Positions 17,716-25,352 of a stretch of 64,000 nucleotides of DNA are shown one piece after another (the first letter of the stretch is position 1; every line of letters starts with the position of its first letter). The DNA is from Parafannyhessea umbonata (GTDB lineage: Bacteria > Actinomycetota > Coriobacteriia > Coriobacteriales > Atopobiaceae): NCBI RefSeq assembly GCF_900105025.1, contig NZ_LT629759.1:1674001-1738000 (forward strand). Direction: 5' to 3'. The translations under genes were made by a program, and so were the position numbers. The notes below the pieces were generated by a model that made no database searches, was not told the DNA's origin, and saw nothing but the letters and a program-made list of their open reading frames with translations.

Positions 17716-18207
17716 ATGGAGCAAAACATGCCCGCACACCAGGAGACGCCCTCTCGGGCGCCTGCGAACACCGACCCGCTTGCGCTGGAAAACCAGCTCT
17801 GCTTTCCGCTGTATGCAGCCTCCAAAGAGCTGACCCGCAGGTACAAGCCGTTTCTTGACCCGCTGGGACTAACGTACACGCAGTACGTGACCATGATGGT
17901 CCTGTGGGAGAAGGACGGCATAACCGTGACGGAGCTGGGAAGCCGGCTGTACCTCAACTCCGCCACGCTGACGCCGCTGCTCAAGCGCCTCGAGGCGCAC
18001 GGCTACATCACGCGCACGCGGTCCACCCAGGACGAGCGCGCCGTGATCGTGACGCTGACGCCCGCCGGACACGAGCTTCACGAGCGCGCGCATGACGTGC
18101 CGCACTGCATGGGCAGCTGCGTGAACATGCCCCTTGACGAGGCCATGGAGCTCAAGCGGCTGCTGCTGAAGCTGCTCGACTCGCTCTCGAGCGATGGCGA
18201 GCGCTAG
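17716..18207 (+). CDS. ohrR: MarR-family organic-peroxide sensor (OhrR-like)
   Basis: A 163-residue winged-helix repressor very similar to OhrR: LENQLCFPLYAASKELTRRY carries the peroxide-reactive Cys (Cys29), followed by LTYTQYVTMMVLWE, LYLNSATLTPLLKRLE and TRSTQDERAVIVTLT. Two further Cys occur late (HCMGSC). AAGGAGG precedes ATG 17716. No ohr peroxidase gene is adjacent; the next gene, 105 bp downstream, encodes an ABC exporter, so this copy may control efflux under oxidative stress. That link is inference from position. Confidence 0.88.
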   Translation: MEQNMPAHQETPSRAPANTDPLALENQLCFPLYAASKELTRRYKPFLDPLGLTYTQYVTMMVLWEKDGITVTELGSRLYLNSATLTPLLKRLEAHGYITRTRSTQDERAVIVTLTPAGHELHERAHDVPHCMGSCVNMPLDEAMELKRLLLKLLDSLSSDGER

Positions 18208-18239
18208 CGCGCCGAGCCACCCCGCACACACAAGCAAAC

Positions 18240-18252
18240 GCACTTCTCGCCC
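18240..18252 (-). repeat. GGGCGAGAAGTGC dispersed repeat upstream of ABC exporter
   Basis: A minus-strand copy of the repeat in the 105-bp gap between the OhrR-like gene and the ABC exporter gene. Confidence 0.7.
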
Positions 18253-18312
18253 CGCCCCGCCACGTGCCGACGGGCCAGGGGAGAAACGCGCGACAAACGG
18301 AAAGGAACCACC

Positions 18313-20118
18313 TTGTCTCAACGAAACACCGCCCGCCTCGAGCGTTCGACGATGCGCAGGACCCTGTCCAGGTTCTGGGCCGTCACGCGCATGCAACCCG
18401 GAATCGCGGCGCTCTCCGTCATCGCGAGCGCCGGCTACGTCCTCTTGCTCACCTTCGCGAACACCTACGTGATGGGTCTCGTGGTCGACCGCGTGCAGGC
18501 CTCCCCCGTGCCTGCCGAGCGCGTATTCTCCGTATTCGGTCCGTACGTGCTCGCGCTGGTGCTCGTGAACCTCTTGGGCCAGGTGCTGTCGAAGCTGCAG
18601 GACTACACCGTCTACAAGCTGGAGATCAACGGCAACTACCACCTGTCGCGCCTGTGCTTTGACACGCTGTCCAACCAGTCGATGACGTTCCACACCAGCA
18701 ACTTTGGCGGCGCGCTCGTGAGCCAGACCAGCCGCTTCACGAGCGGGTACAGCCAGCTTGTGGACGTGGTGGTCTACTCGCTCATTCCCATGGTCACGTC
18801 CATCGCGGCCACCATCCTGTCGCTGGCGTGGCAAGTGCCCACGTTCGTGCTCATCCTCGTGGCGATGATGGTGGTGTACATCGCGTTCGTATGGGTCATG
18901 TACAAGAGGATCCTGCCGCTTTCCGAGCGTACGTCCCAGGCGCAGAACCGCCTTTCCGGCGTGCTTTCCGATGCGGTCACCAACATCCTGGCCGTGAAGA
19001 CATGCGGGCGCGAGGACTTCGAGCGCGAGCTGTTTGATGCGGCTGACCGCGACGCCCGCAGCGCCGAGACCGTGAGCATGCGCGCGACCATGCGGCGCAA
19101 CTTCGCAAGCTCTGGCATCATCGTGCTCATCATGGCAGTGGTGTCCGTGTTCATGGTGGGTGGCCACGCGTGGTTTGGCATCGGCGCAAGCACGCTCATC
19201 ATGATGTTCACCTACACGTACAACCTGACGATGCGCCTCAACTACACCAGCTCGATGATGCAGCGCATCAACCGCGCCCTGGGCGACGCCGCCCAGATGA
19301 CGCAGATCCTGGACGAGCCGCGCCTGGTGGAGGACGCGCCGAACGCGAGCGAGCTCACCGTGACGGACGGCGCCATCGACTTCGAGCACCTGGGATTTCG
19401 CTACCACGACGCCGCCGCGGACGACCGCGTGTTTGACGACCTGACGCTCCGCATTCCCGCCGGCCAGCGCGTTGGCCTGGTGGGCCGCTCCGGATCGGGC
19501 AAGACGACGCTGACGAAGCTCCTGCTGCGCCTGGACGACGTGCAGGACGGCCGCGTGCTGGTGGACGGGCAGGACATCAGCCGCTGCACCCAGCAGAGTC
19601 TGCGCCGCCAGATCGCGTACGTGCCGCAGGAGGCGCTGCTGTTCCACCGCAGCATCCGCGAGAACATCGCCTACGGCCGCCCGGACGCCACGGAGGAGCA
19701 GATCCGCGAGGCCTCGCGCCAGGCGAACGCCCTGGAGTTCATAGAGCGGCTGCCGCAGGGCATGGACACCATGGTGGGCGAGCGCGGCGTGAAGCTCTCC
19801 GGCGGACAGCGACAGCGCATCGCGATCGCGCGCGCCATCCTGACGGACGCGCCGATCCTGGTGCTGGACGAGGCCACGTCCGCCCTGGACTCCGAGTCCG
19901 AGGCGCTGGTGCAGCAGGCCCTGGAGCGCCTGATGCACGGCCGCACGTCCATCGTCGTGGCGCACAGGCTCTCGACCGTGGCGTCGCTCGACCGCATCGT
20001 CGTGCTGTCCGGCGGCAAGATCGTGGAGGACGGCACGCACGCGGAGCTGAGCCGCGCCGGCGGCGAGTACGAGCGCCTGTGGGACCGCCAGACCGGCGGC
20101 TTCCTGGAGGCCGAGTAG
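18313..20118 (+). CDS. ABC exporter, fused membrane and ATPase domains
   Basis: A 601-residue half-transporter acting as a homodimer or with a partner. Six membrane helices span about residues 20-310, and an ATPase domain follows with Walker A GRSGSGKTTL, Q-loop YVPQEALLF, signature LSGGQRQRIAIARA, Walker B ILVLDEATSALD and the switch His in VAHRLSTV. It uses a TTG start preceded by GGAAAGGA. All catalytic residues are present. The gene lies behind an OhrR-like regulator. Substrate unknown; a lipid or drug export role is typical. Confidence 0.9.
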   Translation: MSQRNTARLERSTMRRTLSRFWAVTRMQPGIAALSVIASAGYVLLLTFANTYVMGLVVDRVQASPVPAERVFSVFGPYVLALVLVNLLGQVLSKLQDYTVYKLEINGNYHLSRLCFDTLSNQSMTFHTSNFGGALVSQTSRFTSGYSQLVDVVVYSLIPMVTSIAATILSLAWQVPTFVLILVAMMVVYIAFVWVMYKRILPLSERTSQAQNRLSGVLSDAVTNILAVKTCGREDFERELFDAADRDARSAETVSMRATMRRNFASSGIIVLIMAVVSVFMVGGHAWFGIGASTLIMMFTYTYNLTMRLNYTSSMMQRINRALGDAAQMTQILDEPRLVEDAPNASELTVTDGAIDFEHLGFRYHDAAADDRVFDDLTLRIPAGQRVGLVGRSGSGKTTLTKLLLRLDDVQDGRVLVDGQDISRCTQQSLRRQIAYVPQEALLFHRSIRENIAYGRPDATEEQIREASRQANALEFIERLPQGMDTMVGERGVKLSGGQRQRIAIARAILTDAPILVLDEATSALDSESEALVQQALERLMHGRTSIVVAHRLSTVASLDRIVVLSGGKIVEDGTHAELSRAGGEYERLWDRQTGGFLEAE

Positions 20119-20185
20119 CGTCCTCGACCCGCAGGCGCCAGGCGGGCACGCCCGCGCAGGCGCCGCAACAAGGGGTTGCCCAGAG

Positions 20186-20223
20186 GAGAAGGGCCGGCAT
20201 CCGGGGGGATGTCGGCCCTTCTC
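20186..20223. terminator. hairpin between ABC exporter and cstA
   Basis: A 17-bp stem (GAGAAGGGCCGGCATCC paired to its near complement with one G-U) and a GGGG loop, between convergent genes. It probably ends both transcripts. There is no T-run, only CTCGCCTTGCG downstream. Confidence 0.7.
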
Positions 20224-20277
20224 GCCTTGCGTATATATATGTGCGCGCGTGGGCGCGCGCGGGGCGTGGCGCGGGCG

Positions 20278-22179
20278 CTACGCCTGGGCCTGGGCGACCT
20301 TCGCGTCGGAGGCGGCGGCCTGGGCCTCGGCGGCCTCGACGTTCTTGCGGCCGAGCTCGGACCACTCGGGATCCTCGTCTGCCATGGAGCCGGCCTTGAC
20401 GGTGAAGAACTCCTTCAGGCAGTTGTAGGCGACGATGACGCCGAGGACCACGAGCAGGACGGCGACGACGAGCTGCAGGCCCTTGGTGAGGAGCACCGGT
20501 GCGGCAGCGGTGGTCGCGGTCGCGGGGATGGTGCCGAACAGGCCGTAGGTGGCCACGGCGGTCCAGCAGCTGGCGATGCTCATGGCGAGGGAGGTGAAGG
20601 TGCAGCAGAGCAGGAAGGCGACGGGGACGTAGAGCATCCAGCCCTTGCGGCCGGTGACCTTGCAGAACACGGCGAGGGTGATCATGGTCATGCCGCCGAG
20701 CAGCTGGTTGGATGCACCAAAGAGCGGCCAGATGTTCAGATAGCCACCGAAGCAGAGGACGAGGCCGGCGAGCAGGGAGACAGCGGTGGAGAACCAGACG
20801 TTGGTCATGACCTTGCGGACGCCGGTGACCTTCTCGGTGGTCTGGGCGGCGGCGTCGTTGGAGCTGAAGAAGAACTCCTGGAAGCTGCTGCGGGCGATGC
20901 GGGCGACCGCGTCGAGGGAGGTGAGGGCGAGGGCGGAGACGTTCATGGTCATGAAGACGGTCGCGACGGTGTTGTTGACGCCGATGGTCTCCATGCCGCG
21001 GGCGATGCCGGCCGCGAAGATCTGGAACGGGGTGGAGGCGACGCCGGCGTTGAGGGCACCGGTGCCGGCGGTGTTCATATCGCCGAACATGATGCCGGCG
21101 GTGACGATTGCGATGACGCCGACGAAGGACTCGAGCACCATGGCACCGAAGCCGACGGGGAGCATGTCGGTCTCATTGGAGACCTGCTTGGAGGAGGTGC
21201 CGGAGGAGACGAGGCTGTGGAAGCCGGAGAGGGCGCCGCAGGCAACGGAGACGAACATCAGGGGGAAGAGGTACTGGCCGTTGGCAGCGAGCTTTGCCAA
21301 GGTGGCGCTGCTTGCGACCATGGGGGCGGTCATGGTTGCCTTGCCCTGGACGGCGAGCGCGAAGATGCCGAACACGGCGCAGGCGATCATGGTGACCATC
21401 ATGATGGTGGTGAGGTAGTCACGCGGCTGCTTGAGGGTCTGGATGGGCATGGCGCTCGCGAAGACGAGGTAGACCATCACGATGGCGATCCAGCCGTTGA
21501 TGTCGAGGTAGAGGGGGAACTGCATGCCGACGGCGAACATGATGACGATGGACGCGACGGCGACGGCGAACTCCTGCCAGCCCTTGAGGTCGAAGCGCTT
21601 GCGCAGCCAGCCGAAGGCGATGGCGACGAAGGTGAACAGGATGGAGATGGTGCCGGCGCAGCCGGAGGCGTAGGACTTGGTGAAGTCGACGGCGCCGGAG
21701 GCGGCGGGGGTGAACTTGAAGGTGCCTGCGACCATGGAGGTGAACGCCGCGATCACGATGGTGCAGAACAGCCAGCTGAACAGCAGGAACAGGCGGCGGC
21801 CCGTCTTGCCGATGTACTTCTCGATGAGCTGGCCCAGCGACTTGCCGTTGTTCTTGACGGAGGCATACAGCGCGCCGAAGTCATGCACAGCGCCGAAGAA
21901 GATGCCGCCGACAAGGACCCACAACAGAACCGGCAGCCAGCCGAACATCATCGCGACGATGGTGCCGGTGACGGGGCCCGCACCGCAGATCGAGCTGAAC
22001 TGGTGTGCGAACGTGGAGAAGCGCGTTGCGGGAGAGAAGTCCCGGCCGTCCTCCATGCGGCGGGCGGGCGTAATGGCCTGTGGATCGACGCCCCAGCTCT
22101 TGGCCAGCCATCGGCCGTAGACGACGTAGCCGCAGACGAGCGCCACGGCCGCAACCAGTATTACCAGCATTCCGTTCAT
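20278..22179 (-). CDS. cstA: CstA-family carbon-starvation/peptide or pyruvate transporter
   Basis: A 633-residue polytopic membrane protein with about 16-18 hydrophobic segments. Family landmarks are VCGYVVYGRWLAKSWGVD, FSSICGAGPVTGTIVAMMFGWLP, FFGAVHDFGALYASVKNNGKSLG, SGFHSLVSSGTSSKQVSNETD and LFGASNQLLGG. CstA proteins are linked to peptide or pyruvate uptake. ATG 22179 follows GGAGGGAG. The 5' leader has a complete attenuator with an Ile-rich leader peptide, so synthesis should rise when charged isoleucyl-tRNA is scarce, unlike the carbon-starvation control known from E. coli. Confidence 0.92.
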   Translation of the reverse strand: MNGMLVILVAAVALVCGYVVYGRWLAKSWGVDPQAITPARRMEDGRDFSPATRFSTFAHQFSSICGAGPVTGTIVAMMFGWLPVLLWVLVGGIFFGAVHDFGALYASVKNNGKSLGQLIEKYIGKTGRRLFLLFSWLFCTIVIAAFTSMVAGTFKFTPAASGAVDFTKSYASGCAGTISILFTFVAIAFGWLRKRFDLKGWQEFAVAVASIVIMFAVGMQFPLYLDINGWIAIVMVYLVFASAMPIQTLKQPRDYLTTIMMVTMIACAVFGIFALAVQGKATMTAPMVASSATLAKLAANGQYLFPLMFVSVACGALSGFHSLVSSGTSSKQVSNETDMLPVGFGAMVLESFVGVIAIVTAGIMFGDMNTAGTGALNAGVASTPFQIFAAGIARGMETIGVNNTVATVFMTMNVSALALTSLDAVARIARSSFQEFFFSSNDAAAQTTEKVTGVRKVMTNVWFSTAVSLLAGLVLCFGGYLNIWPLFGASNQLLGGMTMITLAVFCKVTGRKGWMLYVPVAFLLCCTFTSLAMSIASCWTAVATYGLFGTIPATATTAAAPVLLTKGLQLVVAVLLVVLGVIVAYNCLKEFFTVKAGSMADEDPEWSELGRKNVEAAEAQAAASDAKVAQAQA

Positions 22180-22204
22180 GTGAAGCTCCCTCCGAGGTTC
22201 AAAC

Positions 22205-22245
22205 AAAAAAGCGGGGCCACTTGGTGGTTTCCAAGCGGCCCCGCA
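22205..22245 (-). terminator. attenuator terminator in the cstA leader
   Basis: On the minus strand, a 14-bp stem (GCGGGGCCGCUUGG paired to CCAAGUGGCCCCGC, loop AAACCA) is followed directly by UUUUUUG. It ends 26 bases before the cstA start codon, so it stops transcription before the gene unless an alternative fold prevents it. Confidence 0.88.
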
Positions 22246-22269
22246 GAAAGACGCCAGCCGCCCGCATGA

Positions 22270-22296
22270 CCGCGGGTCGGCTATACCGACTCGCGG
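22270..22296 (-). promoter_or_regulatory. pause/antiterminator hairpin in the cstA leader
   Basis: CCGCG and GTCGG pair with CCGAC and CGCGG around a five-base loop, with one mismatch. The hairpin begins directly after the leader peptide stop codon, which is where a ribosome stalled on the Ile codons would disturb folding. Confidence 0.65.
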
Positions 22297-22338
22297 CTAG
22301 ATAATAATGATCACCTCTGCTAGCGTGCTGACGCCCAT
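22297..22338 (-). CDS. cstA leader peptide MGVSTLAEVIIII
   Basis: A 13-residue open frame starting at ATG 22338 with TAGGAG eight bases upstream and ending in Val-Ile-Ile-Ile-Ile-stop (GTG ATC ATT ATT ATC TAG). The last 12 bases, ATTATTATCTAG, are identical to the end of the ilvB2 leader peptide at 56346. Followed at once by a hairpin and then a T-run terminator, it has every part of an amino-acid attenuator. Confidence 0.85.
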   Translation of the reverse strand: MGVSTLAEVIIII

Positions 22339-22527
22339 GTTCGAATCTCCTATACCGGGTGCGCCGTCTGCGCACCTCCCTTGCGGTACGGCGCCCATGA
22401 TGGCCTTCCGGAAGCCGGTGAGTGGCCAGATACTCAAAGCGGTAACATGCGGTTAACGAGATGTATGCAATGCAGAAACGGGCGAACGGTTGGTTTTTGC
22501 CGACAAACGATAAATTGCGCACCCAGT
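22339..22527 (-). promoter_or_regulatory. upstream region of the cstA leader
   Basis: This stretch precedes the cstA leader on the minus strand. It contains GTTAAC and GTTACC half-sites ten bases apart at about 22441-22457 and should carry the cstA promoter. I cannot fix a convincing -35/-10 pair and see no gene. Confidence 0.35.
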
Positions 22528-23532
22528 CTAAAGCGAGACCTGCCGAAACCCGTAAAGTCTTGCCGCGTTTTGCCACGCCGCGCCCTCGATTACTTTGGCG
22601 TGCGGACCGTGGAACAGAGCCTCTGCCTTGCGCAGGGCGAGTGGCGCCGGCGTGTACGGCCAGTCGCTCCCGTACAGCAGGTGGGTGGGGTCCGCCACCT
22701 TGAGTAGCGCGTCGAGCATGACGGGCTCCGCATCGCCCGCAAGGTCGAAGTACAGACTGCGCACGGCGAGAAGCACGTCCACGTTGGACATCATGCCCGC
22801 CGGAACGAGCACGTGCGAGATGCCGTCCATGCGATGCGCCACCTCCGGCACGAACGCACCACAGTGCGGAACGACCCACCGCACGTTGGGATAGCGGTCG
22901 AGCACGCCCTCGGTCACGAGGTTGAGCACGGCACGCGTGGTGTCTGCCAGAAACTCGAACAGCGGTGCATGCCGCGCCGCAAACTGCCCCGCCGGCACGG
23001 CCGCGGGCTTGGTGGGATGGATCGTCACGACGGCGTGCCGTGTGTCCAGGTACGCCATGAGCGGGTCGAGGGAGGGGTCTCCCAGGTAGGTGCCGCACGC
23101 GTTTGTGGGAACCTTCACGCCAAGCGCGCCTTGCAGGGCAAGGGCGCGGCGTGCCTCCGCAATGGAGGACGCGACATCAGGCAGTGGCAGCACCGCCGCA
23201 AATCCGCGCGGAGCGTCGCAGCTTGCGCACAGGGAGGACATGTAGTCGTTCAGCGCACGGCAAACCTCCGCGGAAGCGGCGTCGTCACCCCAGTTGACGT
23301 GGGGCGACGATATCGAGAAGAGCGAGAAGCCAATGTTTGCGCCCTCTGCGAAGGCACGCGCGTCCAACTCGTCCCACGAAGGCGTGGGGAAGCCGTCCTC
23401 GCGCGCGGGGTCGATGCCCGCGCGGGCGAGCGCGTCCAGGTATGCCGGGGGTAGCACGTGCTGATGGACGTCGAACAGCCGCGGCAGCCCTTGCGCGGCC
23501 GTGTGCGCGCAGCCGCTATCGCAGGTTGGCAT
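22528..23532 (-). CDS. amidohydrolase 2 family protein (ACMSD-like decarboxylase fold)
   Basis: A 334-residue metal-dependent hydrolase/decarboxylase barrel. FDVHQHVLP near residue 18 supplies the HxH metal ligands, TIHPT a third His region, PHCGAFVPEVAHRMD a further His, and LLYGSDWPY the conserved Asp. These fit the ACMSD/6-methylsalicylate-decarboxylase branch of amidohydrolases. ATG 23532 follows AGGAA and overlaps the preceding small gene by 17 bases, suggesting translational coupling. The substrate is unknown, perhaps an aromatic or cyclic acid. Confidence 0.85.
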   Translation of the reverse strand: MPTCDSGCAHTAAQGLPRLFDVHQHVLPPAYLDALARAGIDPAREDGFPTPSWDELDARAFAEGANIGFSLFSISSPHVNWGDDAASAEVCRALNDYMSSLCASCDAPRGFAAVLPLPDVASSIAEARRALALQGALGVKVPTNACGTYLGDPSLDPLMAYLDTRHAVVTIHPTKPAAVPAGQFAARHAPLFEFLADTTRAVLNLVTEGVLDRYPNVRWVVPHCGAFVPEVAHRMDGISHVLVPAGMMSNVDVLLAVRSLYFDLAGDAEPVMLDALLKVADPTHLLYGSDWPYTPAPLALRKAEALFHGPHAKVIEGAAWQNAARLYGFRQVSL

Positions 23533-23713
23533 CGGGATATTCCTCCGCGATGTAGCGGAGCACCTCGTCCCACTGCTCGCGGGCGACCCCGTCGCGCACC
23601 TTCGCACGGCTGGCCTTTGCCCACAGATACACGCTCCGGGGACTCTCCCCCGCATCGAGCCGGTCGCTTGCCAGGAAGAACGGGTCCTGGTCGTCGAAGA
23701 AGTCGTCTGCCAT
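23516..23713 (-). CDS. small acidic protein of unknown function
   Basis: 65 residues, MADDFFDDQDPFFLASDRLD onward, with a hydrophilic helical C-terminal half (EQWDEVLRYIAEEYPD). The start at 23713 follows GGGTGGTTAC, a weak ribosome site. It overlaps the amidohydrolase start by 17 bases and shares its strand. I do not recognise a family; codon use is normal for the window. Confidence 0.6.
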   Translation of the reverse strand: MADDFFDDQDPFFLASDRLDAGESPRSVYLWAKASRAKVRDGVAREQWDEVLRYIAEEYPDANLR

Positions 23714-23901
23714 GTAACCACCCTGCCGTCGCGGTTGTGCCTGCATACGACCACTATAGCAAGGTGCCGCGACGCTCATGTCGTGCGTCCCTATCCATAC
23801 GGCCGTTGTATGGCTCGCAAGAAAACCTGTATTTTTACTTATGGCTTCGGGCGCCTACAGTGGAGGTCGCACAACAGTTACCCAAACATGGGAGGCACAT
23901 C

Positions 23902-24198
23902 ATGATCCTTGGCATGGGCGCACCCGAGCTTCTTGTCATTCTGCTCGTCACACTGGTCATCTTCGGGCCCAAGAACCTGCCAAAGCTCGGCTCCGCACTT
24001 GGCCAGACGGTCAAGAGCGTGCGCGAGGGCATGGAGGAAGGCGACGCGGCGGCTGCCGAGAAGGTCAAGAGCGAGGTCTCGGAGGCCTCGACCGAGGCCC
24101 AGACCGCGTCCTCGCAGAAGAAGTCCTGCCCGAAGTGCGGCGCCGAGGTCGACGCCGACGCGGCGTTCTGCTCGCACTGCGGCGCCAAGATCGTCTAG
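23902..24198 (+). CDS. tatA: TatA-type twin-arginine translocase subunit with C-terminal zinc ribbon
   Basis: 98 residues. Residues 7-30 are TatA-like: a membrane helix (PELLVILLVTLVIF), the FGPKNLPKLG hinge, then an amphipathic helix (SALGQTVKSVREGMEEG). A charged linker leads to Cys76, Cys79, Cys90 and Cys93 in CPKCGAEVDADAAFCSHCGAK, a typical zinc ribbon. TatA forms the Tat protein-export pore. Zinc ribbons are not part of standard TatA and could bind a partner or sense metal. GGGAGG precedes ATG 23902. No tatC is in the window. Confidence 0.85.
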   Translation: MILGMGAPELLVILLVTLVIFGPKNLPKLGSALGQTVKSVREGMEEGDAAAAEKVKSEVSEASTEAQTASSQKKSCPKCGAEVDADAAFCSHCGAKIV

Positions 24199-24271
24199 CG
24201 CCCCAGCATCAGGCACCACCCGCCCGGCCCTTACGACTCGGTCAGACTTTGGTCAGGCGGCCCCTCTTACC

Positions 24272-24305
24272 GGGCCCGGCATTCGCCCCCTGCGATGCCG
24301 GGCCC
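24272..24305. terminator. bidirectional hairpin between tatA and lysR-type gene
   Basis: GGGCCCGGCAT (24272-24282) and ATGCCGGGCCC (24295-24305) are perfect 11-bp inverted repeats with a 12-base loop between convergent genes. The T-run is poor. Confidence 0.65.
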
Positions 24306-24310
24306 ATGCG

Positions 24311-25246
24311 TTAGCTTTCCGCAGCCCTGCCAGCCGTGCCGTCGTCTGCCGCTTCGTTGCCCGCCACCCCTGGCACGTACGCCGCCTCGAACATGCTCAC
24401 GAAGCGCTCCGCCAAAGGCGACAGCTCCCTTCCCTTCGGCCACACCACGGCCATCCGCGTCACCAGCGAGTCCTCGTCCACGCGCTTCACGGTGGCGCCT
24501 TCCAGGCTCATCAGCTCCAGAAACGACTCCGGCACCAGGCCCACGCCCAGTCCCTTGCACGCCCACGCGCACGTGGTGCGCGCGTCGTCGTTCACGCACG
24601 CCACAAACTCCGGCAGCCCCGCCTGCGCAAACAGCCGCTCCAGGATCTTTTCGAACCTGCGATAGATCACCAGCGGCGCGGCAGAGAGCTCCTCCAGGCC
24701 AACCACGTCCGCACGCTCGCCGCAGGACATCCCGCGCGGAATCACGGCCACCATGGGCTCGGGGTCTGCATAGCGGCACTCCAGCCCCTCCCCCGCAAAC
24801 GGCGTGCGCACCACGCCCAGCTCCACCACGCGCCGGCGCAACATCTCGAGCACCTCGTACGTGTTGCCCTCGTTCAGCACCAGGCTCACGCGCGGGTAGT
24901 CCTTTGCCAGGGCTCGCATCCGGTCGTTCGGCACCTGTCCGCCGGAAGAGCTGATGATCCCGATGGCAAGCGTTCCCTCGCGCCCCAAGCCCACGTCCGC
25001 AACCTCCCGCGCCGCGGATTCCGTCAGCCCCAAGATCGTCGTTGCGCGAGCATACAGCACGCGCCCCGCGTCCGTCAGGTCCACGCCGCGCGGCCTGCGC
25101 ACAAACAGCTTGACGCCCAGCTCCTTCTCAAGCGCGGACACCTCGTAGCTCAGCGGCGGTTGCGTGATGTTAAGGCGCTTCGCCGCCGTGGTGATCTTGC
25201 GCTCCTCCGCCACGGCCACAAAGTACTCCAGCTGCCTCAGGTTCAC
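24311..25246 (-). CDS. LysR-family transcriptional regulator
   Basis: A 311-residue regulator starting at GTG 25246, with GGGAGG six bases upstream. The helix-turn-helix is LRQLEYFVAVAEERKITTAAKRLNITQPPLSYEVSALE, followed by a LysR substrate domain (LAIGIISSSGGQ, SLVLNEGNTYEVLEML, ELGVVRTPF, GLGVGLVPES). A TATGAT -10-like element lies at 25282-25287, immediately downstream of a copy of the dispersed repeat. Its target is not evident; the ClpX-like gene lies just upstream on the same strand. Confidence 0.9.
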   Translation of the reverse strand: MNLRQLEYFVAVAEERKITTAAKRLNITQPPLSYEVSALEKELGVKLFVRRPRGVDLTDAGRVLYARATTILGLTESAAREVADVGLGREGTLAIGIISSSGGQVPNDRMRALAKDYPRVSLVLNEGNTYEVLEMLRRRVVELGVVRTPFAGEGLECRYADPEPMVAVIPRGMSCGERADVVGLEELSAAPLVIYRRFEKILERLFAQAGLPEFVACVNDDARTTCAWACKGLGVGLVPESFLELMSLEGATVKRVDEDSLVTRMAVVWPKGRELSPLAERFVSMFEAAYVPGVAGNEAADDGTAGRAAES

Positions 25247-25293
25247 CTCACGCCTCCCGTCCGCGATATCCAATCTCTGTATATCATACGCAC

Positions 25294-25306
25294 GGGCGAG
25301 AAGAAC
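25294..25306 (+). repeat. GGGCGAGAAGAAC dispersed repeat upstream of lysR-type gene
   Basis: An intergenic copy followed by CGCCCCCTTGGC, an extension also seen after the copy at 27252 and nearly so at 7052. It lies just upstream of the likely -10 of the lysR-type gene. Confidence 0.75.
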
Positions 25307-25352
25307 GCGCCCCCTTGGCGGCAATCCCCCACGTCAACGGCACAGCCACAGG

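Noticed and set aside
17869-20040. 723-codon minus-strand frame rich in His, Arg and Val
   Set aside because: Mirror of the ohrR and ABC exporter genes; no domain or ribosome site.
20186-20223. Hairpin ending CCCTTCTCGCC as a member of the dispersed element
   Set aside because: Its arms extend with GGCCGGCATCC, unlike the element, and its position between convergent genes is explained by termination.
20176-22269. 697-codon plus-strand frame rich in Gly, Asp and Glu
   Set aside because: Antisense to cstA; the composition is a shadow of membrane-protein codons.
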